A DNA stretch of 64,000 bases from Pelobates cultripes (GCA_933207985.1 OW240912.1:109591275-109655274), one strand, 5' to 3'; counted from the first letter of the stretch, positions 22,684 to 33,800 are shown. A program made the numbers and translations. The notes: generated from the letters alone by a model not told the origin.

Positions 22684-23173
22684 AGGGGCCATCGTCCAAA
22701 TCCAAAATAAATAAAAATCACTGTTTGGTAGATATACAACAGATAAAAACATGCATGCATTTAATTATGCATTTTTTTCATTGTTACATCTAAAACAGCT
22801 TGAAAAAAACTGCAGATCTCTTGTCTGCTGCCTTTGCAAACCCTCCCCTTCTAACCTTACCTTGCACAGATTTTCTTTGGCTGTCCAATCACAGACTTCT
22901 CAATACAGCTGAATGAAAAGTTTTTCCAAGGCAGGCACTATGGGCAATTGCTGTTCTTGAGTTCAGTGCAAATAAGCTAAACAAACCAGTAAGCAACAGA
23001 ATATGTTGTCTGCTTGAAAAGTCAGGGGTTTTAACCAGTATTATTTATAAAAGTGTCAATTTCTATTGAAATCTGCACTATTTCCAAAAAGAAAAAAAGA
23101 GGACATACTTTTCACACATAAAACATTTCAGCAAGTTAAAGTGCTTTAGGGGTCTGGACTATCCTTTTATTTC
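22684..23173. mobile_element. Probable MITE, TTAA-like ends
   Basis: Left boundary TTAA then AGGGGCCATCGTCC; right boundary GGACTATCCTTTTA, whose complement resembles the left end imperfectly. A right-end homologue occurs at about 56725-56768 (CAGCAAGTGCTTGAGG to GTTCCTTTAA). Weaker than the other MITE calls because the right target site is TTTA rather than TTAA. Confidence 0.45.
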
Positions 23174-23179
23174 TATTCC

Positions 23180-25062
23180 TAAAGGTCAATAGGGCAGGCA
23201 AGTAAAACCTGCCACTAATGCTATGGCAAGTTTGTGCAATATTGAAGTTCATTCAGTCATTCATCAGATAACCTTTTTTCATCATGATCTGCACTAGCTT
23301 TCTGTTATATATAGATTATTTATTAGAGAATAATACGTACAGGACTGATCCCATATCACAAGTTAATTCCATGTATTTGCCCTCTAAAATTTGTCTATAA
23401 AACTGTTCAATTTTTAATTTTTATGAAGCTCAGCGAAAACCATAAAATTATTTTCTCTAACACTTTTATGAAGTACTTATGTAAGTCAGATGATTTTTAA
23501 AGAATTCTGAATTATAGTCTCTTAGTCCCTAGAATAGCTGGGCATAACAGGCTCATGATGTCGAGATAATCTCCAGACAGCAACTTGGAAGCCGGGGCAA
23601 AGCATTTCAATGCTGATTGGCTGCTGACGTTATTGATTGTATACCTTGACCAGGATCTAGAATTCTATGAGGACACTCTTTTATGTGAAATACATCTTTA
23701 TTTATATATTTATTACAACATCAAGCTAAAAAATTATTGTAGCATTCAACATTGTTTCTATCAATAACCATTTCCCTGCTAAATAAATTAAGATTCTTCA
23801 TCAGCTAAAACAAAAACACAAAGTTTGGAAAACTGATTACATAAATGTATAAATGTTATGTAGGGAAATTGTATTGTTGCAATATCACCTATCTGCCCTT
23901 GGCCAGGGAGCATTCTCTAACAAGAATACATGATACAGATGGTTTGGATCATTTAGGACAGTGACAGCGATTTTTGTTTTTTAAACCTAAGTGCCCAAAC
24001 TGCAACTCCAAATCAACTTATTTATCTCAAACATCTGCAACCGAAGTTTAAAAAAACAATTATAGTATTTTCAAAATGTTAAGCAAGGCATTCATATTAA
24101 AAGAAAATTGAAGACATAAGTTTACAGAAGAACATAGAGTACTGATGTTAAAAATGATGAAAGGCACCTTGTGAACCCAAGTCTTTTGCAAATGATTTTA
24201 AATATGTTATTGAACCACGATTTGCTTTTTAGAACACATTATCCCCTTTTTATTATTCATGAAACCTGAAGGTGTATTTCACTAAATGCATACTTTGAAA
24301 TATAAATAACACCTTGTGAGCACTGCATGACTTTACCTGTGTTTACCCAGAGAAAGCAGAACAGCTGATGGACACAGTGATGGCGACTGCTCTCCTCACT
24401 GTTGTTGCACGTGTGTCATATGTTCACCATGGCTGATCTAGAAGCATTGGAGTTTCTCCTTAATTTGCTGGGGGCTAAATGGCAAATATTTACTGAAGTG
24501 ACTTTGCAAACATTCATTCCCCTGATTGCTAACCCACTAATATTTGTATAATAACAAATACTTTTGTTCTATTGATATCGGTAATGCCATATAGGTAATA
24601 CATTTTACTATACTTTATCTGCTTGAGAAATGTAGTCCACAGCATCAGGGTAAGATATACTTAATAGTAATACTACATTAATTTTACTTTGACATGAACA
24701 AAAATAGCATTTAAAAACTGTCTCAAGGAATTGCATGTGGGGCACAAAACGTGCAGCAGAACCCTGTTAGAATTTTTTTCCTGTGGTGTGGACAAGTTGT
24801 ATTTTTACTTGATACGGAAGAGAAACTGCAAGTTTAAATGTAATTAATTGAGGGCTCCAATTTTTCCCTTTCAGGACTGGTATGCGGCTCAATTCCCATG
24901 CTCAAAAACGTATTTATCTTAGATGTGCCTCACCTCCGTACTTCTTTTCACTAATAGAGGCCTTACATTGCCAGTATTTGTTCTCATTTAAGCATGTTGC
25001 TGATGCAATAAATACATCCAACTTTTGAATGTTGGTTACATTTGCAATGTAGTGCTCTACTG
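23180..25062. other. AT-rich non-coding DNA
   Basis: No gene or element recognised. It ends where the first DIRS terminus begins. Confidence 0.45.
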
Positions 25063-25191
25063 AATTTTATCACATGACAGGAGGCTTCCTATTTTGCAAA
25101 ACTCTCTTTACTAAACTCCACAGCAGTAAAGAAAGTGAAACATTTAACCAATCAAAAATGCAGTAGGGAGTATGATATTCCCAGTAAATAG
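25063..25191 (+). repeat. Left inverted terminal repeat of DIRS copy 1
   Basis: Begins AATTTTATCACATGACAGGA. From 25074 it is the inverse complement of 33489-33606 with only a few differences (for example AATGCAG against AACGCAG). Confidence 0.9.
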
Positions 25192-25819
25192 GCTTTCTTT
25201 ACTGCTCCATCGCAGACAGGTCAGAGTTTTTGGCTCTTCCCTTTATTAGTATTTGTCAAGTATTTTTATTAAGTAATTACTCCTGTGATTATTTAATGTT
25301 TCATATAGTACTTATAAGTTTTGTATGCTTCTGTGTATATTGCTTTTTCATCTAATAATCTTTTCTCTATTTTCACATACACTCCTGTGTATATTTATTT
25401 AGTCACCAGTACTTACACTGATTTTCATCTAATGTTTACCAATTTGTTTGTCTTTATCATTTGTTTCCACTTTCAAATGCCTGCCCTCGTGTGGACCCTC
25501 TCTATCCAGACGGTTTCTAGCACTGCTGATATCTCACCTCACATCCCGTTTCCACCGTCTCTCGACGGCTCTCAGAATCAGTTTCCTTACCCCCGCTTAC
25601 ATTACACGCACTTATCAGCGCACACGGCAGCCATCTTTGTTCGCGCATTTCGCGAGACTACGACCGCCATTTTAGAATGCCCGCAAGTGCCTGTCACACA
25701 CGGTGGTACTCAGCTCAGTTTTTCTGAAAAACTTGTTTCTCTCAAAACTAATCGGAATATAGAGGTCAGTTATTTACACATATTTAAAGCTGTATCTAGC
25801 ACGAAGGTTTTTATTAACC

Positions 25820-26125
25820 TGTGCCTTGCTGGGGTGCTGACCCCTCTACTGTGCTGCTGCTGGAGGTCTCCCTGTGGCCACCTCTGTTTTCCCTGGGTGA
25901 GGCCCAGTACTATATATACTTAAAAAACCCAATACTGTGGGTTTCCTGCCCTGCAGGGGCAAACTGACACTGCTAGTGCAAAACACTTGCTGTATATACC
26001 CTGCTGGGGTTTCCTTAAATTTGAATTTCTCACTATATAAACCCTGCTGGGGTTCCATACCATCACTATAACCACAAAGAAACCCTGCTGGGGTACTGCA
26101 TACAACATACCCTGCTAGGAGAATA
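25820..26125 (+). repeat. CCCTGCTGGGGT repeats in DIRS leader
   Basis: The motif CCTGCTGGGG or a close variant recurs at irregular 30-60-bp spacing upstream of the gag start (about 25829, 25999, 26042, 26083, 26110). It is partly self-complementary. The leader of DIRS copy 2 has a different tandem unit in the same position. Confidence 0.65.
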
Positions 26126-26159
26126 ATTTCTACGTGTTTTCCACGATCCACACGACAAG

Positions 26160-27480
26160 ATGGAAGCCTCTCAAACGACAGACTTCCAAGCCATGATTAA
26201 TGAGGCCGTAGCCGCCTCTGTGGAGAAGGCCCTCTCCATAATGATGGCCTCTAACTCTGATAAGAGGAAATCATCAAAATCCCACCAATCCCGCCCCTCA
26301 CTGGCAAACGTCACTGGAAAGGGGAAAAAGGGCACCAGAACCCGACCAAGGGTAAGACCCCTGCCAAACGTCACAAACCCTCAATGGTCACCACCACGAC
26401 CATACAACACGAGTACTCCTCGGATGAGGACGACACCCGCACAAAGTCCATGGCTGTCTTGGATGAATGGCAAGCAGAAGGGTCAGACTCAGAGGATGAC
26501 GCATGGGGCTCAGACTCTGGACCCCAATCTGGTTTCTTACAAAATACCTTGCTGCTGGGAGACTCCCTAGACGCTGATACTGCGGAAACCCCGCAAGAGG
26601 ACGAAGACGCCATCTTTGATCCCTCGGGACACAGACTCTTTGACCCGAGAAACATATGACGTCCACGCTCAGGGAACTGGACACCCCCGCATCACTTTGC
26701 AAAATGTATGCATCTCTGGCTACGAAAATCCTTAGACAAGACCGTTCGCAACCGGCTGCGGTCAGAATGTCCACAACCCTCGCTACCCGATCATGTAGCA
26801 GAAACACCCGAGTTCGATCAGGTGATGACCACCTTTATGTCTCGAGGTGGCCTTGACCCCCATAAAGGGGTGGAAAAGGGTTTCAGAGGGGTACAGGACA
26901 AACTACTGGACTCAGTGGGACCACTAGCCAGAATCAGAATCTGGCAGCTGATGATGCCCTTGCCAGAGCAGACCAATTTGACGTAACCATGGTGCGCGAA
27001 TGGGCTCATGATATGCGGGAGTGGCCACAAAGATGCTTCTGCTTTGTGAGTAACGCAAATGTCTCCCTCTCATCCGAGCGGCGCAAAGCAGCACTACTCC
27101 GTATTGACAGAAAATTGGTGGAATTGGGCACCAAAGAATTAGGTCCGCTGGAACAGGGCAAACTATTCATAGACCTTTTCCTTAAAGATTTAAACAGGCA
27201 TGTAAACGTGTTTACTTCTCTGAATAAAGCTCAATCCTCAATGAGGAGAGTCTTCAGACACAACCCCACCAGAGGTGTTCTTGGACTATCTGGCCGCCAA
27301 AGTGTCCATGTTGCCAGCCGTTTCTGGCCCTCGGGCCCCCGCACTTCAAGGCCCCAGCCTTTCTACCCAGAAGTGGGATTGTCACATCCTGTTCCTCGCT
27401 GCAGATCATTCTGGCAATGGCTTCTGGTATCCAGTACTCTTTTTGCTGTCCTTGATTGGTTTTTATGGTCTATGTCTGTG
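26160..27480 (+). pseudogene. DIRS gag-like gene, frameshifted
   Basis: Starts at the ATG giving MEASQTTDFQAMINEAV. The conserved parts then appear in changing frames. An acidic segment (YSSDEDDTRTKS, EGSDSEDD) at 26384-26655 is followed by WLRKSLDKTVRNRLRSECP and DPHKGVEKGFRGVQDKLLD at 26708-26986, and by SSERRKAALLRIDRKLVELG with FTSLNKAQSSMRRVF at 27050-27270. These blocks are characteristic of the vertebrate DIRS gag-like protein. At least two frameshifts and one nonsense codon break it. The 3' part is cut by the insertion starting near 27385. Confidence 0.8.
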
Positions 27481-27552
27481 TAACGGACCGTTTTGTACAC
27501 AAGGGGAAAAAAACGTTTAGGCGATCGTCCCCCTTTTCAGAGATGCAGGCAC

Positions 27553-27618
27553 AGCTACTGTAAAACACCAAACTCATGAACCGCCAATAAGGGAATGCTC
27601 CAATCTCCCAAACGGCAT
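27553..27618 (+). repeat. 65-bp direct repeat, copy 1, downstream of the minus-strand ORF
   Basis: AGCTACTGTAAAACACCAAA and the following bases match 28702-28765 with few substitutions; shared inner block CCGCCAATAAGGGAATGCTC. The two copies bracket the minus-strand ORF, about 1.15 kb apart. Confidence 0.85.
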
Positions 27619-27621
27619 ACA

Positions 27622-28608
27622 CTATAGCACTCCAAACACACGAACTGGAACCATACGAATCGTACTGCTGCTGGGGAATGGAGACTGGGTTCCCAATTCG
27701 CAAAAAATCATACTGCCGCTGGGGATCTGAGCCGACCGCCCAGCTTCCATGTAGCTCACCCTGCCACTGGGGAGGGAGGACGCTGCTCTCCTCTCCCTGC
27801 AAGGTACACTGCTGCTTGGGCTCCCAATTTCCTGCAATATCTCCCGCTGGGGAATGGAGCTTGGGCTCCCAATTCCCTGCAATATCTCCCGCTGGGGAAT
27901 GGAGACTGGGCTCCCAATTCCCTGCAGGACCAGTGGAGGGACCTCGGTCCCATCTCCACCAACCCCCTGGGGTTCTTCCCAGTAATCCTCTGCAATATCT
28001 ACCCAGCTGAATGGGTCTGGATCTGGGTCTCCGCTTCCCTGCTGAGCCTTCGCACTGGAATGGAACAGATCTTGGTAGCCCTGCTCCAGCTCCATCTCTC
28101 GGGTCACCAGGTGGACCAGGTCTTGCTCAATTTCGTGAGTGTCGTCCCAGTCATACCTGCTCTCCCTCCACTCCAATAGATCACTGAACCGGGCTTGTGT
28201 AGGGCTCCCAAACTCAGGCTCAGCAAAAGACTCCCATAACAAGCCAGGACCATCAAACTCCTCTCCCTCTGGCTTGTCATGCTCGGCTGTCCAGGGCAGG
28301 TACTGTGCCTTATACCACCAGAGCGCCTGGTAGGCATCTTCCAGCCACATCTCCTGCCATACCCAGAGCTCCAATTCCTTCACCCATTCATCCAGGGGCT
28401 GCTCTCCCAGGAAGGGCATCCGCAGGGCTAGTCGCTTCTACAGTCGCTGGTCTTCCTTGGGGACTCTCTCGCACCACTGGTTCTCTGCAATACCCAGTGC
28501 CTGGTACCAGATGCCTTTTTGAACTGTATCCCGGTCATCCATGACACCCTCATCATACTCCACTGCTGGTTCCATCCTGGTGCTGTCAGGGTCGCTGTAC
28601 TGGGACAT
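27622..28608 (-). pseudogene. Unrecognised Trp- and acid-rich ORF with one in-frame stop
   Basis: I do not recognise this protein. From the ATG at 28608 (MSQYSDPDSTRMEPAVEYD) the frame runs 328 codons to a stop at 27622 and is broken only by one TAG at 28440-28438, one substitution away from CAG. The N-terminal two thirds are rich in W, E, D, Y and L (for example WVKELELWVWQEMW and YQALWWYKAQYLPW), suggesting an amphipathic, soluble acidic protein. The C-terminal third is built from degenerate 15-residue repeats of the form QGIGSPSSIPQREIL, about 45 bp each in DNA. No zinc finger, transmembrane segment or catalytic signature is visible. Direct repeats of about 65 bp flank it. A gag-like or accessory protein of a retroelement is possible but is a guess. 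Confidence 0.6.
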
Positions 28609-28701
28609 GCGTTGCCCTTAAATTGTAAAATCCACGGATATGGTGTCTCCTGTAGCTGTCCTTCTGACTGTAGGAACAATCTCATCGCTGCCACCAATTG
28701 T

Positions 28702-28765
28702 AGCTACTGTAGAACACCAAACTCCCGAACCGCCAATAAGGGAATGCTCCAATCTCCCGAACGGC
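28702..28765 (+). repeat. 65-bp direct repeat, copy 2, upstream of the minus-strand ORF
   Basis: Near match to 27553-27618. It lies about 95 bp upstream of the ORF start on the minus strand. If the two copies were terminal repeats, the unit between them would be 1.15 kb. Confidence 0.85.
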
Positions 28766-28989
28766 AAATGGGAGACTGTGACAAAAGACAGACAATCAGC
28801 CAAACAGGACACACAGTCACATTATATTCCCACAATGCATCCTGGCTTCCTCCTCTCTGCCCTGGAGATAATTGAGAAGTAATTCAATTATCTCCCAGGA
28901 CAAAGGCAAATCGCCATTATGCACGTTGGAATACTAAAACATGAATTACTGTTAAAATTCAATATGTGACACAAGTTACAATAAAACTA

Positions 28990-29450
28990 TACATTTAACA
29001 TATCCCCAGATAGCTCAGGACTGAGCGCACATTACTAAGCGAATGGCGCTCAGACCACACGAATACAGTTTAATTGCCATGGAGCCAAATTCTTTACAAA
29101 GTCAGTTCTCATACGAATGAGCTCCATGGGATTCCTATCTGGGGTATAGTGCAGTCAGGTACAACTACTGAACACCGGGCCGTTCGTGCACTTTCACCGA
29201 ACAAGAAGGGAGGTTGACGGCTTCAGCGGTGTTCGCGCCAAACTGTGTACCATTTTAGTTCCCCGAATTAAGCGTCGAACAACGCTGTGCGTTCGCGGAT
29301 TTAAAATGGCCGCGACCTCGTGTTCGTCATACGAATGGCGGCCACCCAGTATTTGTCAATTAAGCTCCTGGGAGGCTAACTGCCGGCACATTCCAGCTCC
29401 CAGGTGGTCTAGTCATTCGTGCGGTTGTTCGGTAGACTGAATCTACTGAA
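28990..29450. repeat. Repeat related to 49.6-50.1 kb
   Basis: Shares ATATCCCCAGATAGC, AGCGCTCAGA-type and CTACTGAACA-type blocks, and an end reading GTTCGGTAGA, with the segment at 49615-50108. Unclassified; no coding signature. Confidence 0.4.
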
Positions 29451-30080
29451 CACCGGGCGGAAAAGCACGAATAAGTCTTTTCTGCAGGGAAAAAGATGTC
29501 TTTTAACATGGGGCCATAATCTAAAGGCAACAGGCGAGCAACCAGGCTTCTCCAATGCAATGTGGCGAGATTGCTCTCGTCACAGTCTGGTTTTCTTTGT
29601 TGCTGGGTTTCTGGGTTCATTCTTATATTCCATCCCTGGATTTCCCAGTCTCTTGGATTCACTTAAATATTTGTTTTATGTTGCCACACCCGTTTGTTTT
29701 CCACTTTCCTTTTGTTTCAGCCTGGACCTGCAGCAGTATTTCTAGTCTCTGCCTTTTCTTGCAGGTAAGTGCTATATTGTGGTTTAGTATGGTTGTTTTA
29801 GCATGCATTAGGCAGTGTAGGACCAACATTGGCGTTGTTGGCAGGCTTATGCAATGTATGATCATATAATGTGACTAAATCCCCATACTTTTCATACATA
29901 GTGCTTAGCTAGGTCTCCTCTTGTTTTACCTTGTATCTCTTGTCTTTATTTTGTCTTGTAATCCCAGTCTATGTACAGTCCTTTCCAGTCATGCCCATGT
30001 TATGTTCTTGTTTTCCTCATGTCTTGTGTACATGTTCTAGGTTCTGCTTTCTGTCCTGCTCTGGTTCTGGGTTCTCCTAG

Positions 30081-30190
30081 TTTTGTCTTGTTTTCAGTTA
30101 TAGTGCCTATCTCTAGTCTTGCCTTGTTCTCCTAGTTCTGTCTTGTTTTCATGGATGGTGCCTATTTCTAGTCTTGCCTTGCTTCAGTAC
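30081..30190 (+). repeat. 54-bp tandem duplication in pyrimidine-rich DNA
   Basis: Two adjacent copies share CTCCTAGTTYTGTCTTGTTT and TAGTCTTGCCTTG blocks, with about 10 percent divergence. It lies near the right end of the foreign insertion in DIRS copy 1. Confidence 0.7.
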
Positions 30191-30297
30191 TGGATACATT
30201 CCTGTTGCAGAGCCTCCCTATTCAGCTCCTGGGAGGTCTGCTTAATTACCTGCTCCTAGTTCCTGGGATCCGCATAAGCTGAATCAGGGTTCTACAA

Positions 30298-31170
30298 ATG
30301 ATACAAGGCTACATCATCGACTTTGTAGACCATCCATGTCAAAGGGACCTTCCACATCCCATCAGCTGTTCTACGGAAGACTGTACCCTCATACACAACG
30401 AGTTGCAAGAACTATACTCGAAAGGGGCAATCGAACCCGCCTCCGGTCTGAAGGTTTCTTCAGCAACATATTCTTGGTGAAGAAGAAAACGGGAGAATTT
30501 CAACCTGTCATAAACTTGAGACGACTCAACGAATACGTCACATACAGGCACTTCAAGATGGAAGGCATACATCTTCTGAGGGACCTATTACAAGACAAAG
30601 ATTGGTTCACAAGGCTAGACCTAAAGGACGCATATCTATCAGTACCCGTCCACCACTCCTGCCAACAATTCCTACGTTACCTCTGGCAAGACCTTCCCTG
30701 GCAGTTCACGTGCCTTCCCTTCGGCCTCAGCTCAGCCCCATGGTGCTTCACCAAATTACTGAAGCCTGTGGTTGCTCATCTTTGAACACAAGGAATTCGC
30801 TGCATTATATACCTGGACGACCTCCTACTGTTCTGCTCCTACAGGTCCAGACTAGTACGGCACACACAATATACCACGGATCTCCTATCATCCCTGGACT
30901 TCGTCGTGAACTTCCACAAGTCAACCATCCATCTCAAACAGTGCAATTTTCAGGATTCGAGATAGACTCCACCACCAGCACGTTACAACTACCAGTGTCA
31001 AAGATCTCAGCCATTCGCAAAGAACTACGCAGGGCCATTTGGTGCCACACTATTCCACTCCGTGCCCTTGCCCGACTGGTGGGACTCCTCTCGGCTTCCA
31101 TACAAGCTATCTTCCCCGGTCCACTCCACTACAGGGTGATGCAACGACTCAAGGCAGCCTGCCTCAGATA
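30298..31170 (+). pseudogene. DIRS reverse transcriptase domain, broken
   Basis: The first fragment (30298-30450) includes the conserved GAIEPASG block; after a frameshift the frame continues with FFSNIFLVKKKTGEFQPVIN. The first catalytic aspartate is in RLDLKDAYLSVPV at about 30616-30655. A TGA at 30783, probably a decayed CGA, precedes the catalytic box YLDD at 30810-30821, which is intact. The thumb and connection regions (ARLVGLLSASIQAIF) are readable in another frame at 31060-31120. The product would copy the element's RNA into DNA in the nucleus or cytoplasm; this copy cannot make it. Confidence 0.9.
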
Positions 31171-31199
31171 AAATCCCTCTTACGACCAACCGGTCCCCA

Positions 31200-31690
31200 T
31201 AATGGAGGAAGTCAGAGACGAACTCGGATGGTGGCTAGACAGCATGGAAGCATGGGACGGTCAGGCCATTTTCGGCAACACGCCCGACATAGTCCTGGAA
31301 TCGGACGCCAAGCGAAGACACTTCGACGGGAGGCGCCTGGACCTCCCAGGACCTCAAGATGCACATAAATTGCTTAGAGCTTCTGGCAGGATCCTTCACC
31401 ATCCGCAGCCTGGCAAAAGACAAGACGGACTTCTGCATTCTTCTCAGGATGGACAACATCTCCGTAGTCCACTACATCAACCGCCTAGGCGGAGCTCGGT
31501 CCCGTCTCCTGTCAGAAATAACAAAAGAGATTTTCGATTTCTGTCTACCCCGCAACATCTCCCTCAAAGTGGAATACCTTCCAGGAAAGACGAACCTCAC
31601 AGCAGACTGGTTCTCAAGCCACTGGCGAGAAACAAGCGATTGGAGACTGGATCCACAGATCTTCAACCACATAACTGCGGGGCCCATTTC
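31200..31690 (+). pseudogene. DIRS RNase H domain, broken
   Basis: The N-terminal part with ESDA at about 31300 is frameshifted relative to the rest. From 31359 the frame reads HINCLELLAGSF, then LLRMDNISVVHYINRLGG with the internal aspartate, and EYLPGKTNLTADWFSSHW, which carries the last catalytic acidic region. This is the usual DIRS order RT-RNase H. The copy has at least one frameshift. Confidence 0.85.
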
Positions 31691-32075
31691 ACCTGGATCT
31701 GTTTACGTTACGCAACAACAGGCAAACATGAGTGTACTTCAGCTGGCTCCCAGATCCCGAGAGCAAAGCAGTAGATGCATTCCTACAGCCGTGGCCAAAC
31801 ACGGGAGCTTATGCCTTCCCTCCCTTTACCATGATAGCAAGGACCATCCACTACCTGAAAAGTCAACAAGTCTCTTTATTGCTCATCACTCCTTTATGGC
31901 GGGGACAACCATGGTTCCCGGATCTCCTGGCACTATCATACAGGGATCCTCTCCTACTGCCTCACCATCCATACCTCCTCATGGATCCAAAAGGCAATCC
32001 TCACCCACTGATACTAGACAATCGACTCACCCTGGTGGCTTGGACTCTTTCTGGGGTGCCTGGCAGGCTGCTAGG
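31690..32075 (+). pseudogene. DIRS pol linker, methyltransferase-like region
   Basis: In the frame at 31732-32172 there is FSWLPDPESKAVDAFLQPW, AYAFPPF and WRGQPWFPDLL, then LLMDPKGNPHPLI. This block sits between RNase H and the recombinase in vertebrate DIRS elements, where a region related to phage DNA adenine methyltransferases has been described. The YAFPPF motif occupies the place of the DPPY-like motif; that correspondence is my inference. Confidence 0.6.
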
Positions 32076-32937
32076 GACCTCCTATGGGACTCATGGGCTC
32101 CAGGAACCAGAAGATGCTACCTATCTGCTTGGAACCTCGATCCATTTACAGCCACTATTCCAGCCGTTTTAAACTTTCTATCTCACCTCTCCTCGACAGG
32201 TCGATCATACAGATCACTTAACGTAGTCCATTCCGCTATCTCAGCTATCTCAGCGGCCCACATACCTATACTAGGAATCCCGGTGGGGAAAGACCCACTG
32301 GTGTGTCGACTTCTAAGGGGCATCCAACTGCAATGACCCCCAGGCCCCAAATATTCACGACTCTGGGACATAGACGTGGTTCTCCGTTTCCTGAGAGACT
32401 AGCTGACGAACGACAGACTGTCCCTTCGGTAACTCTCAGCAAAACTCACGGTTCTGCTTCACCTAGTTTCTTTCTGCAGGGTTTACGGACGTTCGGGCAT
32501 TCGACATAGACGCGTTTTCAGTATCTCCGGAGGGAGTCACGTTCTGGGTATCCCGTCGCACGGAATCGGACTCTACGTCGGTTTTCTACCACTTCTTCAC
32601 CTCAGATCCACAACACAGCATCGTCTCCACCCTACGACGGTACGTGGAAGTTACGTTACCGATTCGGACCCTGTCCTCAGGCCAACTCCTGGTATCATAC
32701 ATTAGACCACACGTTCCCATTTCAACGACCACCCTCGCCAGATGGGTTCGTTGGATACTGTCTCTAGCAGGTGTAGACACTTCCTTCGGGGGCCCACTCG
32801 GTACGCGGCACTGCGGCGTCCTCGGCCTTCGCGGCAGCGGCTCGCTATCAGATATCCTACATTCGGCAGACTGGTCAAGAGAATCCACGTTCCGCACATT
32901 CTACTTCCGCCTGAACAGCATTAAAAAATGCAAAATA
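32000..32937 (+). pseudogene. DIRS tyrosine recombinase, broken
   Basis: The N-terminal domain (SAWNLDPFTATIPAVLNFL, then SYRSLNVVHSAISA) is open until a stop at 32334. The catalytic domain continues from 32644 with ISTTTLARWVRW and ends with RESTFRTFYFR, whose tyrosine at 32902-32904 is the likely nucleophile. The canonical H-S-x-R box is readable only in another frame (His at 32795, Arg at 32804), so a pair of compensating frameshifts surrounds it. The enzyme would integrate circular DNA copies without target duplication. Confidence 0.85.
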
Positions 32938-32938
32938 G

Positions 32939-33020
32939 GAAGCCTCCTGTCATGTGATAAAATTGAAGATTATGCTAGTGTTAGTGTATTTATAATCTTA
33001 ATTTTAATAATGACAGGAGG
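32939..33020 (+). repeat. Internal complementary region of DIRS copy 1
   Basis: Bounded by GCCTCCTGTCATG and TGACAGGAGGC. Its inverse complement equals the right end of the element joined to the left end, and matches almost base for base the junction between DIRS copies 1 and 2 at 33600-33672. Family knowledge: DIRS elements use this region as template for finishing the circular intermediate. Confidence 0.9.
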
Positions 33021-33488
33021 CGAGTATTTTCCCACCCTTTCCCACCCGGGGAAGAGGGCAATCTCTGAATATACTATATTATTCATGGTTTTTCCTGATA
33101 TCTAGCTCTATTAGAGACAATATATGTCTAGGTTGCCACCACACTTAACTATGGTTAGAGTTTGTCATGGTATAGCCAACCAGTTAATAAGAATATTGTA
33201 TTATTAAGCCAGGGGCTGCTATCATTGCTACAACCAGTTTGGAAATCAGTGACTAACCCATTTCACATTCTCTTTCAGTTTAATTTCACAAGAGCATGGA
33301 ATAACTGCAGGAAACTAATCAGATTACTGCTCAGCCCATGAAGACCATCGTCCCTGTTGGACTTTCAACCGTTGATATTTGTTATTGATCTCCCTCAAGA
33401 CCATCGTTCATCACTTGGTGCTGGTTACAGACTCTATATCTTGAACTTCTTTCCTGATTACGATGTCGCTTCCGAAAGAGGGGGAGGA

Positions 33489-33652
33489 GCCTATTTACTG
33501 GGAATATCATACTCCCTACTGCGTTTTTGATTGGTTAAATGTTTCACTTTCTTTACTGCTGTGGAGTTTAGTAAAGAGAGTTTTGCAAAATACTCGTCTC
33601 CTGTCATTATTAAAATTAAGATTATAAGTACACTAACGCTAGCATAATCTTC
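33489..33652 (+). repeat. Right inverted terminal repeat of DIRS copy 1
   Basis: 33489-33606 is the inverse complement of the left repeat. A further 46 bp, ending AGCATAATCTTC, belong to this end only, as shown by their presence in the internal complementary region. Confidence 0.85.
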
Positions 33653-33800
33653 AATTTTATAGCATGACAAGAGGCTTCATATTTGCTTACGTCTCTCTTT
33701 ACTAGAACTCCACAGCAGCACATTAACATAGAGATAAAAACACCAAAGACAAAAAAATCAGGAATCTATAAAAGGCTTCTCCCAACTAACTATTTCCTCT
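33653..33800 (+). repeat. Left inverted terminal repeat of DIRS copy 2
   Basis: Inverse complement of about 38200-38335 with scattered differences. It is only distantly related to the repeat of copy 1, although both contain a CTCTCTTTACTA..CTCCACAGCAG core. Confidence 0.85.

Larger units (their letters stand above)
27385..30297. mobile_element. Unclassified insertion of about 2.9 kb inside DIRS copy 1
   Basis: It separates the end of the DIRS gag region from its reverse transcriptase. It contains an unrecognised minus-strand ORF (28608-27622), a 65-bp direct repeat pair flanking that ORF, a region related to 49.3-50.1 kb (28990-29450), and a pyrimidine-rich segment with a 54-bp tandem duplication. 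Exact boundaries and target duplications were not found. It could be one element or two adjacent insertions. Confidence 0.55.
25063..33652 (+). mobile_element. DIRS1-type retrotransposon (copy 1), full span, broken
   Basis: Bounded by inverted terminal repeats (25074-25191 and 33489-33606) of about 117 bp with very few mismatches. It has an internal complementary region at 32939-33020 that joins copies of the two ends, the hallmark of DIRS elements. In order it carries a leader with short repeats, a gag-like gene, a 2.9-kb foreign insertion, reverse transcriptase with RNase H, and a tyrosine recombinase. All genes contain stops or frameshifts. Copy 2 starts at the next base. Confidence 0.9.

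Noticed and set aside
25321..25923. 200-codon plus-strand open frame in the DIRS leader
   Set aside because: It precedes the gag start, crosses repeat-rich leader and has no similarity that I recognise to DIRS proteins; chance is likelier.
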